From: Jeotgalibacillus terrae
Lineage (GTDB): Bacteria; Bacillota; Bacilli; Bacillales; Jeotgalibacillaceae
Assembly: GCF_016908195.1 (NCBI RefSeq)
Contig: NZ_JAFBDK010000007.1
Location: 1-64,000, forward strand
Direction of reading: 5' to 3'
Length of the DNA stretch: 64,000 bases
Part shown: positions 24,504 through 34,083 of the stretch, piece after piece
Numbering within the stretch: the stretch's first letter is position 1
Layout: every line of letters begins with the position of its first letter
Position numbers and translations under genes: made by a program
Notes under the pieces: generated by a model
The model's input: only the letters and a program-made list of their open reading frames with translations
Told to the model about the DNA's origin: nothing
Databases searched by the model: none

Positions 24504-25565
24504 ATGAAAGGAACGCTGTCACTGTCGAACGGACAGTCATTCGAAGGATCATGGAAAGGCGCGGTTAAAGACGTACAGGGAGAAATCGTCTTCTTCACAG
24601 GGATGACAGGCTACGAGGAAGTGCTCACAGATCCATCCTATTACGGACAGATCATTGTATTTTCCTACCCGCTGATGGGCCAATACGGGATTCAGAATCT
24701 GCATCTTGAATCAGCTGATATCCAACCCGCGGGCATAGTTGTGACTGAATTGTATGAAGGTACGCTTGAACGCGGGATTTCACTTTTAGAATTTGCTGTG
24801 ATGCATAACGTCCCCATTATGACGGGCGTGGATACACGCTCTGTCATTCAGACAATCCGCGAAGACGGTACGATGCAGGCGGTGATGCAGCTTGAAGGGA
24901 AGCCGCTTCCTGCCTGGGAGCCAATCCGCACATTTGTTGTGCCGCATGTGACAGCGAAAGAGGCCGTTACTTACGGGCAAGGTTCTCCTCATATCGGACT
25001 GATTGATTTCGGTTATAAAAAGTCCATTTTACAGGCGCTGTTAGACCGTGGCTGCAAGGTGACTGTATTTCCGTATACGGTATCCACAAGTGAATTGATG
25101 AGTACCTCATTGGATGGATTGCTGTTTTCTAATGGACCTGGTGACCCTGCATCTCTTATGCATAAAATTGATGATTATCGCGCATGGGCTAATGCTTATC
25201 CGACACTCGGGATCTGTCTTGGTCATCAATTGCTCGCGATTGCTTTTGGTGCTTCAACTGAAAAGCTGGCGTTTGGTCACCGCGGCGCAAATCACCCTGT
25301 TATGAATGTTAAAACGAAGCGCGTCAGCATGAGTTCGCAAAATCACAGCTACGTTGTAAAGGAAGGTTCTATCCCGGCAAACGTAGACATTTTATATACA
25401 AATGTAAATGACAGCAGCGTGGAAGGTCTGCAGCATAAGAATCTCCCGCTATTGACTGTTCAGTTCCACCCGGAGGCTTCACCGGGTCCGGCTGAGCATC
25501 ATGAAGTATTTGATTCATTTTTTAATCTGATTCAACAGGAAAAGAAGGTGTCACAACATGCCTAA
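24504..25565 (+). CDS. carA: Carbamoyl-phosphate synthase small chain (arginine-specific)
   Basis: A 353-residue glutaminase subunit. The N-terminal domain (about 1-150) starts with KGTLSLSNGQSFEG. The class I amidotransferase domain has the nucleophile Cys in LGICLGHQLLA (near 239) and His-Glu in VQFHPEASPGP. It feeds ammonia to CarB. AAGGAGG precedes the ATG. Placement in the arg operon marks it as the arginine-specific enzyme, as in B. subtilis carA. Confidence 0.94.
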   Translation: MKGTLSLSNGQSFEGSWKGAVKDVQGEIVFFTGMTGYEEVLTDPSYYGQIIVFSYPLMGQYGIQNLHLESADIQPAGIVVTELYEGTLERGISLLEFAVMHNVPIMTGVDTRSVIQTIREDGTMQAVMQLEGKPLPAWEPIRTFVVPHVTAKEAVTYGQGSPHIGLIDFGYKKSILQALLDRGCKVTVFPYTVSTSELMSTSLDGLLFSNGPGDPASLMHKIDDYRAWANAYPTLGICLGHQLLAIAFGASTEKLAFGHRGANHPVMNVKTKRVSMSSQNHSYVVKEGSIPANVDILYTNVNDSSVEGLQHKNLPLLTVQFHPEASPGPAEHHEVFDSFFNLIQQEKKVSQHA

Positions 25566-28500
25566 ACAGCAGGAAATTAAAAAAGTACTTGTAATCGGAT
25601 CCGGTGCGATTGTAATCGGTCAGGCCGCTGAGTTTGACTATTCAGGCACTCAAGCCTGCACCGCTCTTCGCGAAGAAGGGATCGAAGTTATTCTGATCAA
25701 TAATAATCCGGCAACGATTATGACAGATGAAACGACTGCAGACCGCGTGTATTTTGAGCCGCTGACAGTTGAAAGCGTGAAAGAAATTCTTGAAAAGGAA
25801 AAACCGGACGGACTGCTTGCTACAGTTGGCGGTCAGACCGGGCTGAACCTTGCAATGGCACTGACTGATCAGGGCGTTTTAGATGAGTATGGCGTCAAGC
25901 TTCTCGGCACGGATATTCACTCTATTAAAAAAGCTGAAGACCGCGATGCTTTCCGCTCACTGATGAAAGAACTGAATGAACCCGTTCCGGACAGTGAGAT
26001 CATTTATAACGAAAAAGAAGCACTGGCATTCGCTGATACGTGCGGCTACCCGATTATCGTGCGCCCGGCTTACACACTTGGCGGCTTTGGCGGAGGGATT
26101 GCTTCTGATCAGAAAACTTACCTGACCCTCGTCAAGCAGGGACTTTCAGCAAGTCCGATCCATCAGTGTCTTGTTGAAAGGAGCATTGCAGGCTACAAGG
26201 AAATTGAATATGAAGTGATGCGTGATGCAGCAGGTACGTGCATCACGATTTGTAATATGGAAAACCTTGATCCGGTGGGTGTGCATACAGGGGATTCGAT
26301 TGTGACAGCGCCGAGTCAGACGCTGCACGATAAGGAATATCATATGCTCAGAACGTCTTCAATTAAGATTATTGAAGCGCTCGGCATTGTCGGCGGATGC
26401 AATATCCAGTTCGCGCTGCACCCATCAAGCGGTGATTATTTCCTGATTGAAGTGAATCCGCGTGTGAGCCGCTCATCTGCCCTTGCATCAAAAGCGACCG
26501 GCTATCCGATTGCACGCCTTGCTGCAAAACTTGCAGTCGGTTATTACCTGCACGAATTGAAAAACCCGGTGACTGGAACGACATTTGCGAGCTTTGAGCC
26601 TGCACTGGATTACGTTACTGTTAAAATTCCGCGCTGGCCGTTTGACCAGTTTACCGGTGCGAACCGTAAGCTTGGTACGCAGATGAAAGCAACGGGTGAA
26701 GTGATGGCGATTGAACGTTCAATCGAAGCGGCTTTTCAAAAAGCGATCCGTTCACTTGATCAGAAAATTGACGGCCTCTTCCTCCCTGCTTTGTCACAGT
26801 TCGAGACAAAGGAGCTTGAAACACTTGTGAAAGAGCCGGATGACCGCAGACTGTTTGCAATATTTGAGCTTTTAAAAAGAGGCATTTCAACCTCTACACT
26901 GCATGAGTGGACAAAAATTTCACTTTATTATCTATCCGTGTTATCAAGACTTGTTCAGGCGCAATGCTCTTATGAAGAGCTTGCCTGGCCTGAAGTGACA
27001 AAGGAGAAATTGTTCGCAGCGAAAAAACTTGGTTTCACCGACAAGCAGCTTGCAGGCTGCTGGAATGTGCCCGTTTCCCTGATCAAAAAGCAGCGTGAAA
27101 AGTGGCAGATTACGCCTTCATACAGAATGGTTGATACGTGTGCAGCTGAGTTTGAAGCGAAGACGAATTACTTTTACTCAACGTGGAGCGGCTCTTCTGA
27201 TACGCGTAGCAGCAACAAACCGAAAGTTGCTGTCATTGGTTCAGGTCCGATCCGTATCGGGCAGGGAATTGAGTTCGACTACTGCTGCGTTCACAGCGTG
27301 CTTGCACTGCAGAAAATGGGTTATGAAGCAGTCCTGATCAATAACAACCCTGAAACGGTCAGCACGGATTATGAAGTCGCAGATGCGCTCTATTTCGAAC
27401 CGCTATGTGCTGAAGATATTATGAACGTGCTTGAATTTGAAGGTATCACTGCAGTCATCGTGCAGTTTGGCGGGCAGACGTCTATTAATGTAGCAAAAGA
27501 GCTTGAAGATGCAGGGTATAACCTGCTCGGTTCCACTTCTGACATTCTGGATGAGATGGAAGACCGCGACCGCTTCTACACATTTTTAAAAAACGCAGGA
27601 CTGCCGGTGATTCCGGGATTTACTGCGAACCAGCCGGCAGAAGTCTGGCAGGCTGCAGATGACCTGAATTATCCGATTCTGTTACGTCCTTCTTATGTGA
27701 TTGGTGGCAGCGGAATGATCAAGCTGAACAGCGATGAAGAACTCGAAGCCTATTTAGCTTCAGCGCAGATTGAATACCCGGTCCTTGTTGATAAATTTAT
27801 TCAGGGGAAAGAAACTGAAGTTGATGTCCTGTCTGATGGAAAAACTGCCTGGGTCGCAGCTGTCTATGAGCATATTGAAGGAACCGGCGTCCATTCAGGC
27901 GATAGTATTGCAATCACTCCGCCTCTGTCACTCTCAGCTTCGATGCTTGATCAGGTATGTGATACAGCGGTTCATATTGCGAAGAAGCTCGATTTCAAGG
28001 GACTTTTCAATATTCAGTTCGTATGCCAGGACAGCGGACTATATGTCATAGAAATTAACCCGCGTGCTTCAAGAACGGTGCCGATCAGCAGTAAATCAAC
28101 GAATGTTCCACTCGTTCAGCATGCAACATCTATCATGCTTGGCAAAAAGCTGAATGAACTCGGCATCTCACAAATTTTTAACGGACAGCGCGGCTTTACA
28201 GTCAAAGCGCCTGTCTTCTCACATATTAAGCTGCCAGGGCTGTCTCCTGAGCTGACACCTATGATGACATCCACGGGTGAAGTCATGGCTTCTGACAGAG
28301 ACCCTGAAATCGCAATGAAAAAGGCATTATCCGGTTCAAGCCAGCAGCTCGCTGACTTATGGAGCGGCGGCAGCATCTATATTACAGATCAGCAGGAAAC
28401 CGGACTAATTAAGTCCTGGCAGGAAAAAGGCTTTTTAGTCTACACACCTGAAACAGCCGATTTCTCTAGATGGATGGACCGCGATGATAAAAAAGCGGTG

Positions 28501-28626
28501 ATTTCACTTGAGGGTGATCCTGATCTGATCAGAACGGCAGCGATCCACCGCTTGCATGTCTGGACAAGAAAAGAAACTGCGGAAGCATTTTTCAACACAC
28601 TTCCCAAAAAAGGAGTTTTCGTATGA
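25558..28626 (+). CDS. carB: Carbamoyl-phosphate synthase large chain (arginine-specific)
   Basis: A 1022-residue protein with two homologous ATP-grasp halves: the first begins [21 protein letters not shown], the second near 555 with [19 protein letters not shown]. It makes carbamoyl phosphate from bicarbonate, ammonia and two ATP. It is shorter than pyrimidine-type CarB (about 1070) because the C-terminal allosteric domain is reduced, as in arginine-specific enzymes. Overlaps carA by eight bases and argF by four. Confidence 0.95.
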   Translation: MPKQQEIKKVLVIGSGAIVIGQAAEFDYSGTQACTALREEGIEVILINNNPATIMTDETTADRVYFEPLTVESVKEILEKEKPDGLLATVGGQTGLNLAMALTDQGVLDEYGVKLLGTDIHSIKKAEDRDAFRSLMKELNEPVPDSEIIYNEKEALAFADTCGYPIIVRPAYTLGGFGGGIASDQKTYLTLVKQGLSASPIHQCLVERSIAGYKEIEYEVMRDAAGTCITICNMENLDPVGVHTGDSIVTAPSQTLHDKEYHMLRTSSIKIIEALGIVGGCNIQFALHPSSGDYFLIEVNPRVSRSSALASKATGYPIARLAAKLAVGYYLHELKNPVTGTTFASFEPALDYVTVKIPRWPFDQFTGANRKLGTQMKATGEVMAIERSIEAAFQKAIRSLDQKIDGLFLPALSQFETKELETLVKEPDDRRLFAIFELLKRGISTSTLHEWTKISLYYLSVLSRLVQAQCSYEELAWPEVTKEKLFAAKKLGFTDKQLAGCWNVPVSLIKKQREKWQITPSYRMVDTCAAEFEAKTNYFYSTWSGSSDTRSSNKPKVAVIGSGPIRIGQGIEFDYCCVHSVLALQKMGYEAVLINNNPETVSTDYEVADALYFEPLCAEDIMNVLEFEGITAVIVQFGGQTSINVAKELEDAGYNLLGSTSDILDEMEDRDRFYTFLKNAGLPVIPGFTANQPAEVWQAADDLNYPILLRPSYVIGGSGMIKLNSDEELEAYLASAQIEYPVLVDKFIQGKETEVDVLSDGKTAWVAAVYEHIEGTGVHSGDSIAITPPLSLSASMLDQVCDTAVHIAKKLDFKGLFNIQFVCQDSGLYVIEINPRASRTVPISSKSTNVPLVQHATSIMLGKKLNELGISQIFNGQRGFTVKAPVFSHIKLPGLSPELTPMMTSTGEVMASDRDPEIAMKKALSGSSQQLADLWSGGSIYITDQQETGLIKSWQEKGFLVYTPETADFSRWMDRDDKKAVISLEGDPDLIRTAAIHRLHVWTRKETAEAFFNTLPKKGVFV

Positions 28627-29564
28627 ATATGCTCATTCCTACACTTCAGCATAAAGATCTGCTGACGTTAAGAGACTATACATCCAACGAAATATTAGAG
28701 TTAATTGAATTTGCAGCTGAACTGAAAAAACCCGAAAATAAGCACCTCCCTCTTTTACAGGGGAAAGTGCTCGGGATGATCTTTGAGAAGTCATCGACCC
28801 GTACACGCGTATCATTCGAAGCTGGCATGCTGCAACTTGGCGGACATGCGATGTACCTGAGCACAAGAGATATCCAGATGGGACGCGGCGAAACGATTGC
28901 TGATACAGCGCGCGTCCTGTCAGGCTATCTTGATGGTATTATGATCCGTACATTTGCACAAAGCACGGTTTCTGAGCTTGCTGAAAATAGTTCAATTCCT
29001 GTAATCAATGGACTGACTGATGATTACCACCCATGTCAGACGCTTGCGGATCTGCTCACCATTCATGAGACATTCGGGTCATTTAAGCATAAAAAAATGG
29101 CGTATATCGGGGACGGCAATAACGTTGCGCACTCGCTGATGATCGGTGCTGCAAAAATGGGTATGCACTTCACACTCGCCTGTCCGGCAGGCTACGAGCC
29201 CGATCAGGAGATTCTTGCATATGCACAGGCTGAAGGCGCGAAAACCGGTGCGGATATCACCGTTACACACGATCCGGCAGCAGCCACAGCAGGCGCTCAC
29301 GTCATCTACACCGATGTCTGGGCAAGTATGGGCCAGGAAGCGGAACAGGAAGCACGACTGAAGGCGTTTGAAGGCTTTCAGGTTAACGAGTCCCTCGCAG
29401 CACACGCAGACCCTGACTATATTTTCATGCACTGTCTCCCTGCCCACCGCGAGGAAGAAGTGAGCACAGCCATTCTTGAAGGTAAGCATTCAGTTGTCTT
29501 TCAGGAAGCAGAAAACAGACTGCATGCGCAGAAAGCTTTGCTTGTTGCATTGATGGGAAAATAA
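28623..29564 (+). CDS. argF: Ornithine carbamoyltransferase
   Basis: A 313-residue enzyme converting ornithine and carbamoyl phosphate to citrulline. The carbamoyl-phosphate motif is [12 protein letters not shown] (near 55), the second is HPCQTLADL, and the ornithine site includes DVWASMG and [18 protein letters not shown] precedes the ATG. Last gene of the operon; argG and argH are not in the window. Confidence 0.95.
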   Translation: MNMLIPTLQHKDLLTLRDYTSNEILELIEFAAELKKPENKHLPLLQGKVLGMIFEKSSTRTRVSFEAGMLQLGGHAMYLSTRDIQMGRGETIADTARVLSGYLDGIMIRTFAQSTVSELAENSSIPVINGLTDDYHPCQTLADLLTIHETFGSFKHKKMAYIGDGNNVAHSLMIGAAKMGMHFTLACPAGYEPDQEILAYAQAEGAKTGADITVTHDPAAATAGAHVIYTDVWASMGQEAEQEARLKAFEGFQVNESLAAHADPDYIFMHCLPAHREEEVSTAILEGKHSVVFQEAENRLHAQKALLVALMGK

Positions 29565-29567
29565 TTG

Positions 29568-29602
29568 CTGCGGCTGAGACAATCCATCTCAGCCGCTTTT
29601 TC
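29568..29602 (+). terminator. Intrinsic terminator of the arginine operon
   Basis: GCGGCTGAGA-N7-TCTCAGCCGC followed by TTTTT, directly after argF. Confidence 0.9.
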
Positions 29603-29691
29603 CTGAGCACTCATAAAATCACTCTCATATGGTGATATCTGTACAATATGCTATAATAAACGGCATCTATTAACGAACGGAGGCAGACTAC

Positions 29692-30162
29692 ATGCTTACT
29701 TTTGAAGAAAAGCTTGAGATCATTGAATCATTTGAAGAATTAGCGCGGCATAACGTATCGCTTGGACGTGTTAATTTTCATTTTGAAGGAAGCATCCGTG
29801 AAAAGAAAACGGTTGTCTACCACCTTCACCCTAACGGAAACGGCTTTGTCTATACTGCTCATCTGGATGATTACCCATCTGACGCTAAAGGAATGACAAA
29901 TATCCGTGATTGCAGTGAAGAGGATCTGCGCAGCATCATCGCAGCGTCAATTGATTCTCTGATGACTGAAGAACTCGCTGACTTTGAACCTTTCACAGAC
30001 GAACCATGGGTCAATTCAAACGGTCAGGAACTGATACTGACACGTGAAGATGCTGATACGTGGAGCGTCTATGCTGATGATATGCTTGACGGCATTTTCA
30101 CCACATATGATGAAGCTGCATCCTACCTGGATCAGGAAGGTTTCTCGAAAAAAACGCGCTGA
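29692..30162 (+). CDS. Hypothetical conserved protein (156 aa)
   Basis: Not recognised. A soluble acidic protein of 156 residues: an N-terminal helix (TFEEKLEIIESFEELARHN), a beta-rich middle with VNFHFEGSIREKKTVVYHL and GNGFVYTAHLDDY, and a C-terminal part (SVYADDMLDGIFTTYDEAAS) that looks like a separate small module. GGAGGC ribosome site. The gene is monocistronic with its own terminator overlapping the end. Confidence 0.72.
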   Translation: MLTFEEKLEIIESFEELARHNVSLGRVNFHFEGSIREKKTVVYHLHPNGNGFVYTAHLDDYPSDAKGMTNIRDCSEEDLRSIIAASIDSLMTEELADFEPFTDEPWVNSNGQELILTREDADTWSVYADDMLDGIFTTYDEAASYLDQEGFSKKTR

Positions 30163-30179
30163 TTGGCGCGTTTTTTTGT
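30148..30179 (+). terminator. Intrinsic terminator overlapping the end of the 156-aa gene
   Basis: AAAACGCGC-TGATT-GGCGCGTTTTTTT; the 5' arm includes the stop codon region. Confidence 0.85.
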
Positions 30180-30202
30180 TTGGGATTTTTGGGGAGATGC
30201 TG

Positions 30203-30328
30203 GTTCCGAAGATTATGTTTAATGTTCCGGAGATTACATATGTGGTTCCGGAGATTACCCGTGATGTTCATGAAATGTCGCTGATGGTTCAGAAGATTTC
30301 ATCTCCTGTCCCCGAAATAGTGTAATTT
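30203..30328 (+). repeat. 21-bp tandem array, class A, copy 3 (six units)
   Basis: Units start at 30203, 30224, 30245, 30266, 30287 and 30308, all steps 21. The core here is often GTTCCGGAGATT. TTTGACCCAG follows within 10 bases, as after copy 2. It lies between two convergent genes, after a terminator. Confidence 0.92.
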
Positions 30329-30365
30329 GACCCAGCCCGACCACTCCAATATTTTAAAACAACAA

Positions 30366-30402
30366 AAAACCCGGACACAGGCATCTCTGCCCGCTCCGGG
30401 TT
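30366..30402 (-). terminator. Intrinsic terminator of the YflT-type gene
   Basis: Minus strand AACCCGGA ... TCCGGGTT followed by T6, just downstream of the stop codon at 30416. Confidence 0.8.
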
Positions 30403-30415
30403 CATTCTCCACTGA

Positions 30416-31621
30416 TTATATACGATCTTTATTTCTAAAATGATTCTCTTCCATTAACAACCTGCGTTCCTGTTCTTCTTTATCAAGCTTTGGATCATGA
30501 GAAGACTTTGCACGATCACGGTCGCGCAGCGTTGTTTCCTCGCCTGGATGCTCCTGATGGGCATGTTCATTCGGGTTCTGCTCAGAAATGTCTTCCTGGC
30601 CACGCAGACGGCCCTTACTGTCAGCCTCAGCTTCTACGTGTCTGTCACTGTTAGACTGACTTTTGTCTACCCATACCGATTCCTGTCCGTCCACAACACG
30701 GCGTTTGTTATCCGCTCCACCATGCTCTTCCGGTGGTTCAACCTCTTCATGACGATGCTTACCAGACGGATCTCCCTGATAGTTCGGCTGATCCGGTCTT
30801 ACCTGACCGCGCGGCGTGCCCGCATCTACTGCGTCAGGTGAAAACTCTTCTTCTCCCTGACCACCGCCATATTGCCGCTTATCATGCTCAGAAGGCTCAA
30901 GAATTTTACCGCGGTCATCTGGCGCACGGTATTCTTCAGCATCTTGATCATGACGATCTGCTGCAGCGGCATCCTTATGTCCGGAATGGTTAGGTGTCCG
31001 CTGTTCTTCAGCTCTGATCACGTCTTCTCTGCTGTCATTGACCGGCTGTGTCGGTTCCGGATTATCAATATTCGGGTCAACATAACGGTCTCGGTCACCC
31101 AGCGCGCGGTTATGGTCTACGCCTGCAGTGTTATGATCTGTTCGTTCAGCTAGCGGTCTGCCGGCACCTTCAGCAGCTGACGTACGGCTGTGGGTCTGGT
31201 CCTCTGTAAAATTCGTTCCGCTCACCTGATGATCTGCACGTGAATCCGGGTCAAGTCCACCGGCTGCCGGACTTACATAATCATCGTTTTCATCCGCATA
31301 AGCACTATCGGCATATAATAAAAATGCACCGTTTCGCACTTCATCATAATACCGTTCTGCATCTTCTTTCTCCATTCCCATACGGTCAAATGCTTCTCTT
31401 ACAGAAGAATCTCCTGCAACAAATGCTTTGAATTTATCCCACCAGTTTCCTTCAACTGCTTCAATATCTGCGTCTGTACGCCCTCTAACTAGAGACAATT
31501 CATCTTTATCACGTGCGACAACGTACATATCGCTTTCTTTGTATCCCTGAAGTTTAAGGTCTTCGATTTTCTTTAGAACATCCTGTTCTGAATGGAATGT
31601 TTCAACAAATGTTTTTGACAT
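30416..31621 (-). CDS. YflT-domain general stress protein with long hydrophilic tail
   Basis: A 401-residue protein. The first 105 residues form the heat-induced stress protein YflT domain (KTFVETFHSEQDVLKKIEDL, YVVARDKDELSLV, FRRMG-like FDRMGMEKEDAERYY). The remaining 290 residues are low complexity: rich in D, E, H, R, Q and G, with no hydrophobic stretch and no repeats of fixed length. This suggests a disordered, hydration-type protein. A sigma-B-type promoter sits upstream. AGGAGGAAC precedes the ATG. Related GsiB/YflT proteins are sigma-B stress proteins; a protective role is inferred. Confidence 0.82.
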   Translation of the reverse strand: MSKTFVETFHSEQDVLKKIEDLKLQGYKESDMYVVARDKDELSLVRGRTDADIEAVEGNWWDKFKAFVAGDSSVREAFDRMGMEKEDAERYYDEVRNGAFLLYADSAYADENDDYVSPAAGGLDPDSRADHQVSGTNFTEDQTHSRTSAAEGAGRPLAERTDHNTAGVDHNRALGDRDRYVDPNIDNPEPTQPVNDSREDVIRAEEQRTPNHSGHKDAAAADRHDQDAEEYRAPDDRGKILEPSEHDKRQYGGGQGEEEFSPDAVDAGTPRGQVRPDQPNYQGDPSGKHRHEEVEPPEEHGGADNKRRVVDGQESVWVDKSQSNSDRHVEAEADSKGRLRGQEDISEQNPNEHAHQEHPGEETTLRDRDRAKSSHDPKLDKEEQERRLLMEENHFRNKDRI

Positions 31622-31670
31622 GGTAGTTCCTCCTCTAGAGTCGTTCTGAATTTTTCAACATAGTTTGGAA

Positions 31671-31696
31671 ATACCCTGTCTTTGAATTGTTAAAAC
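31671..31696 (-). promoter_or_regulatory. sigma-B-type promoter of the YflT-domain gene
   Basis: Minus strand GTTTTA-N14-GGGTAT, close to the sigma-B consensus GTTTAA-N12/14-GGGTAT, about 50 nt before the ATG at 31621. Confidence 0.72.
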
Positions 31697-31759
31697 AATC
31701 TGAAGTGCATCGTAATGGTAAATAATGATATTTACCTACTATTTGTAATGAATGTAATG

Positions 31760-31862
31760 TAAAATTTCACTTCGCTTCGGCGGAACATTTTTTGGCCCCA
31801 TTTGACCTCCCCTGCTTCTTCTGCTGGAGTCGCCGTCCTCCGCTCCGCTCACCTCTCCTGGA
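31760..31862. repeat. Degenerate dispersed repeat, class R
   Basis: Contains TTCACTTCGCTTCGGCGG and CTGGAGTCGCCGTCCTCCGC; related to the copies at 20655 and 41717. Fills part of the 368-nt gap between the stress gene and the aldo/keto reductase gene. The gap also holds the sigma-B promoter and the next terminator. Confidence 0.55.
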
Positions 31863-31947
31863 TTACTAGTAATATGACGCTGTCAGCTATCAAACTTATA
31901 TAATCATTTATCGTATAATCACTTTATTAAAAAAGCTTTTGTTCAGA

Positions 31948-31980
31948 TAAAAACCCGGAAGCATTTAAGCTCCCGGGTTT
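31948..31980 (-). terminator. Intrinsic terminator of the aldo/keto reductase gene
   Basis: Minus strand AAACCCGGGAGC-TTAAAT-GCTTCCGGGTTTTT. Confidence 0.88.
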
Positions 31981-31989
31981 ATCAATCAT

Positions 31990-32817
31990 TTATTCTTTAT
32001 TCATTTCATTCGGATGCGGACCCTTGCGTTCGCCGCGGTCAAGCGCATTGATACTTTTCAGTTCGTCTTCAGTCAAAGCAAAGTCGAAAACGTCGAAGTT
32101 TGATTCGATGCGTGATGGTGTTACTGACTTCGGAATGACAATGCTGCCTGACTGAAGGTGCCAGCGGATGACAACCTGAGCAGGCTCTTTACCGTACTTT
32201 TCAGCGATATTACGGATAATATCGTCTTCAAGTACTTCTCCACCCTGCATAAGCGGGCTCCATGCTTCAAGGAAAATGTCGTGCTTCGCACAGAATTCCT
32301 TCAGCTCATGCTGTCCGTGGTATGGGTGGCACTCTACCTGGTTCAGGACAGGTTTTACTGTGCACTCATCCATCAGGCGCTGCAGGTGCTCAATTTCAAA
32401 GTTACATACGCCGATCGCTTTTACTTTGCCGTCTTCATACAGCTTTTCAAGCGCTTTATACGTTTCTACATATTTATCTTTTTCAGGCATCGGCCAGTGA
32501 ATCAGATACAGATCCACGTAGTCGAGTCCAAGCTTCTCAAGGCTAGTTTCCAAAGCTTCAAGCGTGCTGTCATAACCCTGGTCTGCGTTCCATACTTTTG
32601 TTGTGATGAACAGCTCTTCACGGGGCACGCCCGCTTCGCGGATACCCTGTCCGACAGCCTCTTCATTTTTGTAGATCATGGCTGTGTCGATTGAGCGGTA
32701 ACCTGTTTCGATTGCTTTCTTTACTGAGTCAACGCCTGTCTGGTGATCTTCAACCTGCCATACGCCAAGTCCGATCTGCGGCATTTTCAGTCCATTGTTT
32801 AATGTAACGATATCCAT
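31990..32817 (-). CDS. Aldo/keto reductase
   Basis: A 275-residue NADPH-dependent reductase of the YvgN/YtbE group (methylglyoxal and other aldehydes). The tetrad is visible: Asp in SIDTAMIYKNEEAVG (with Tyr), Lys in FITTKVWNAD and His in YLIHWPMP. The cofactor segment is VVIRWHLQSGSIVIPKS. Monocistronic with a strong terminator. The start at 32817 follows GAAAGGAG. The physiological substrate is not evident. Confidence 0.9.
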   Translation of the reverse strand: MDIVTLNNGLKMPQIGLGVWQVEDHQTGVDSVKKAIETGYRSIDTAMIYKNEEAVGQGIREAGVPREELFITTKVWNADQGYDSTLEALETSLEKLGLDYVDLYLIHWPMPEKDKYVETYKALEKLYEDGKVKAIGVCNFEIEHLQRLMDECTVKPVLNQVECHPYHGQHELKEFCAKHDIFLEAWSPLMQGGEVLEDDIIRNIAEKYGKEPAQVVIRWHLQSGSIVIPKSVTPSRIESNFDVFDFALTEDELKSINALDRGERKGPHPNEMNKE

Positions 32818-32919
32818 GTGAAAAACTCCTTTCGAATGTGAAAATTCAAATCAAGTATATACATGCGCATTTTAAAAGTCACATTCTTTGTTATTTCCGT
32901 TTCCGAAAGAAATAAACCA

Positions 32920-33663
32920 TCATTTGAGCACAAAGCGTCTAATTGCCTCTGCGACGCCATGATTTTCATTTGAATGAGTCACCCAGTCAGCTGCTTCTTT
33001 TACTTTTGGCTGAGCGTTCTCCATCGCTATGCCAATGCCTGATTCTTTGATCATCGCCAGATCATTCAGACTGTCTCCCACTGCCATGACCTCATCCATA
33101 CTGATGTTCAATTTTTTACAGACTTTGCGAATGGCAGCAGCTTTATTGATGCCAGCTGCATTGACTTCTATATTTGTCAGACTTGAATTCGTCACTTCAA
33201 GCTCTTCACGCTTTGATAACTCTTTCCAGATCAGTTCCCGGACATGATCATCTTTTATATCAAACCCGAATTTCAGCCACTGAAAATCGTGAATATTTTG
33301 TGGGAAAGTTGTATTTCTATTAAATACGCCTTCTACTGTTGAAGACCAGTAATGTGTGTCGTGTTTTAATGCCATGTCCAGCATAAACTCAACGTGAGAT
33401 GAATCAATCATTGTTCTTTCAATCAGGGCGCGATCCGGACTCCAGATCTCCCCTCCATTCACTGTAATCAGGTAAGTGGAGAGCTTCAGAGAGTCAACAA
33501 TCTTTTCAGCATATAAAAGAGGACGTCCTGTACTGACCATGACTGCTTTGCCCTGTTCCTGTGCCGCTTTAATTGCCTCTCTATTTTTATCAGACACGCT
33601 GTGATCATTTCTGAGAAGTGTGCCATCCATATCTAAAGCGATAAGCTGTATATCTTTTTTCAT
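32920..33663 (-). CDS. Cof-type HAD hydrolase
   Basis: A 247-residue HAD-superfamily phosphatase with a C2B cap. Motif I is LIALDMDGTLLRND, motif II VMVSTGRP, and motif IV VMAVGDSLNDLAMI; the cap lies between about 85 and 185. Members hydrolyse sugar phosphates, FMN or pyridoxal phosphate. It ends slightly shorter than usual but the domain is complete. It is a single gene, divergent from the LacI-type regulator across a 420-nt region. Confidence 0.88.
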   Translation of the reverse strand: MKKDIQLIALDMDGTLLRNDHSVSDKNREAIKAAQEQGKAVMVSTGRPLLYAEKIVDSLKLSTYLITVNGGEIWSPDRALIERTMIDSSHVEFMLDMALKHDTHYWSSTVEGVFNRNTTFPQNIHDFQWLKFGFDIKDDHVRELIWKELSKREELEVTNSSLTNIEVNAAGINKAAAIRKVCKKLNISMDEVMAVGDSLNDLAMIKESGIGIAMENAQPKVKEAADWVTHSNENHGVAEAIRRFVLK

Positions 33664-33923
33664 GTGAGTCTCCTTCCAGATCTACTGCTTACAAGTATAG
33701 ACGTTTTACTTGATTAAATCGACCGGGACCCTTTGTGAATAAGGGTTTACGAAATATATTTCGCTCCCCAAAATACTATTAAATGAATAATATTTTTATA
33801 AGATGTATAGACAAGAAGGCGGATTCATGTTTTCATAGTGTTAGCCCACACACCCCCCTTTTTATTTATGAAGGAATACATATGAAAATCACTTTCACAG
33901 GCACTTACACCCACCCTATCCAA

Positions 33924-33937
33924 TGAAAACCATTTCA
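33924..33937. promoter_or_regulatory. LacI/CcpA-type operator, upstream copy
   Basis: TGAAAACCATTTCA, one base off the palindrome TGAAAnCGnTTTCA found twice downstream. Confidence 0.5.
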
Positions 33938-33990
33938 ATTGTCATTATTAATCAGAATAAAAAGAATATTAAGAATTTTTTAATTTAGTA

Positions 33991-34019
33991 TTGAAATCGT
34001 TTTCATAATGTTATATGCT
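33991..34019 (+). promoter_or_regulatory. sigma-A promoter of the LacI-type regulator
   Basis: TTGAAA (33991-33996), exactly 17 nt, TATGCT (34014-34019), so transcription should start near 34026. Confidence 0.7.
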
Positions 34020-34040
34020 TTAGTTGTGAAAACGATTTCA
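33992..34040. promoter_or_regulatory. Pair of LacI-type operators bracketing the promoter
   Basis: TGAAATCGTTTTCA (33992-34005) overlies the -35 and TGAAAACGATTTCA (34027-34040) lies at the start of transcription. They are reverse complements of each other, with centres 35 bp apart. Both fit the LacI/CcpA pattern. The regulator encoded 44 nt downstream is the likely ligand, with CcpA as the alternative. Confidence 0.72.
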
Positions 34041-34083
34041 TATGAATTCACAAATGGGGGTGTTCCTATAGGAGGGTCAGCGC

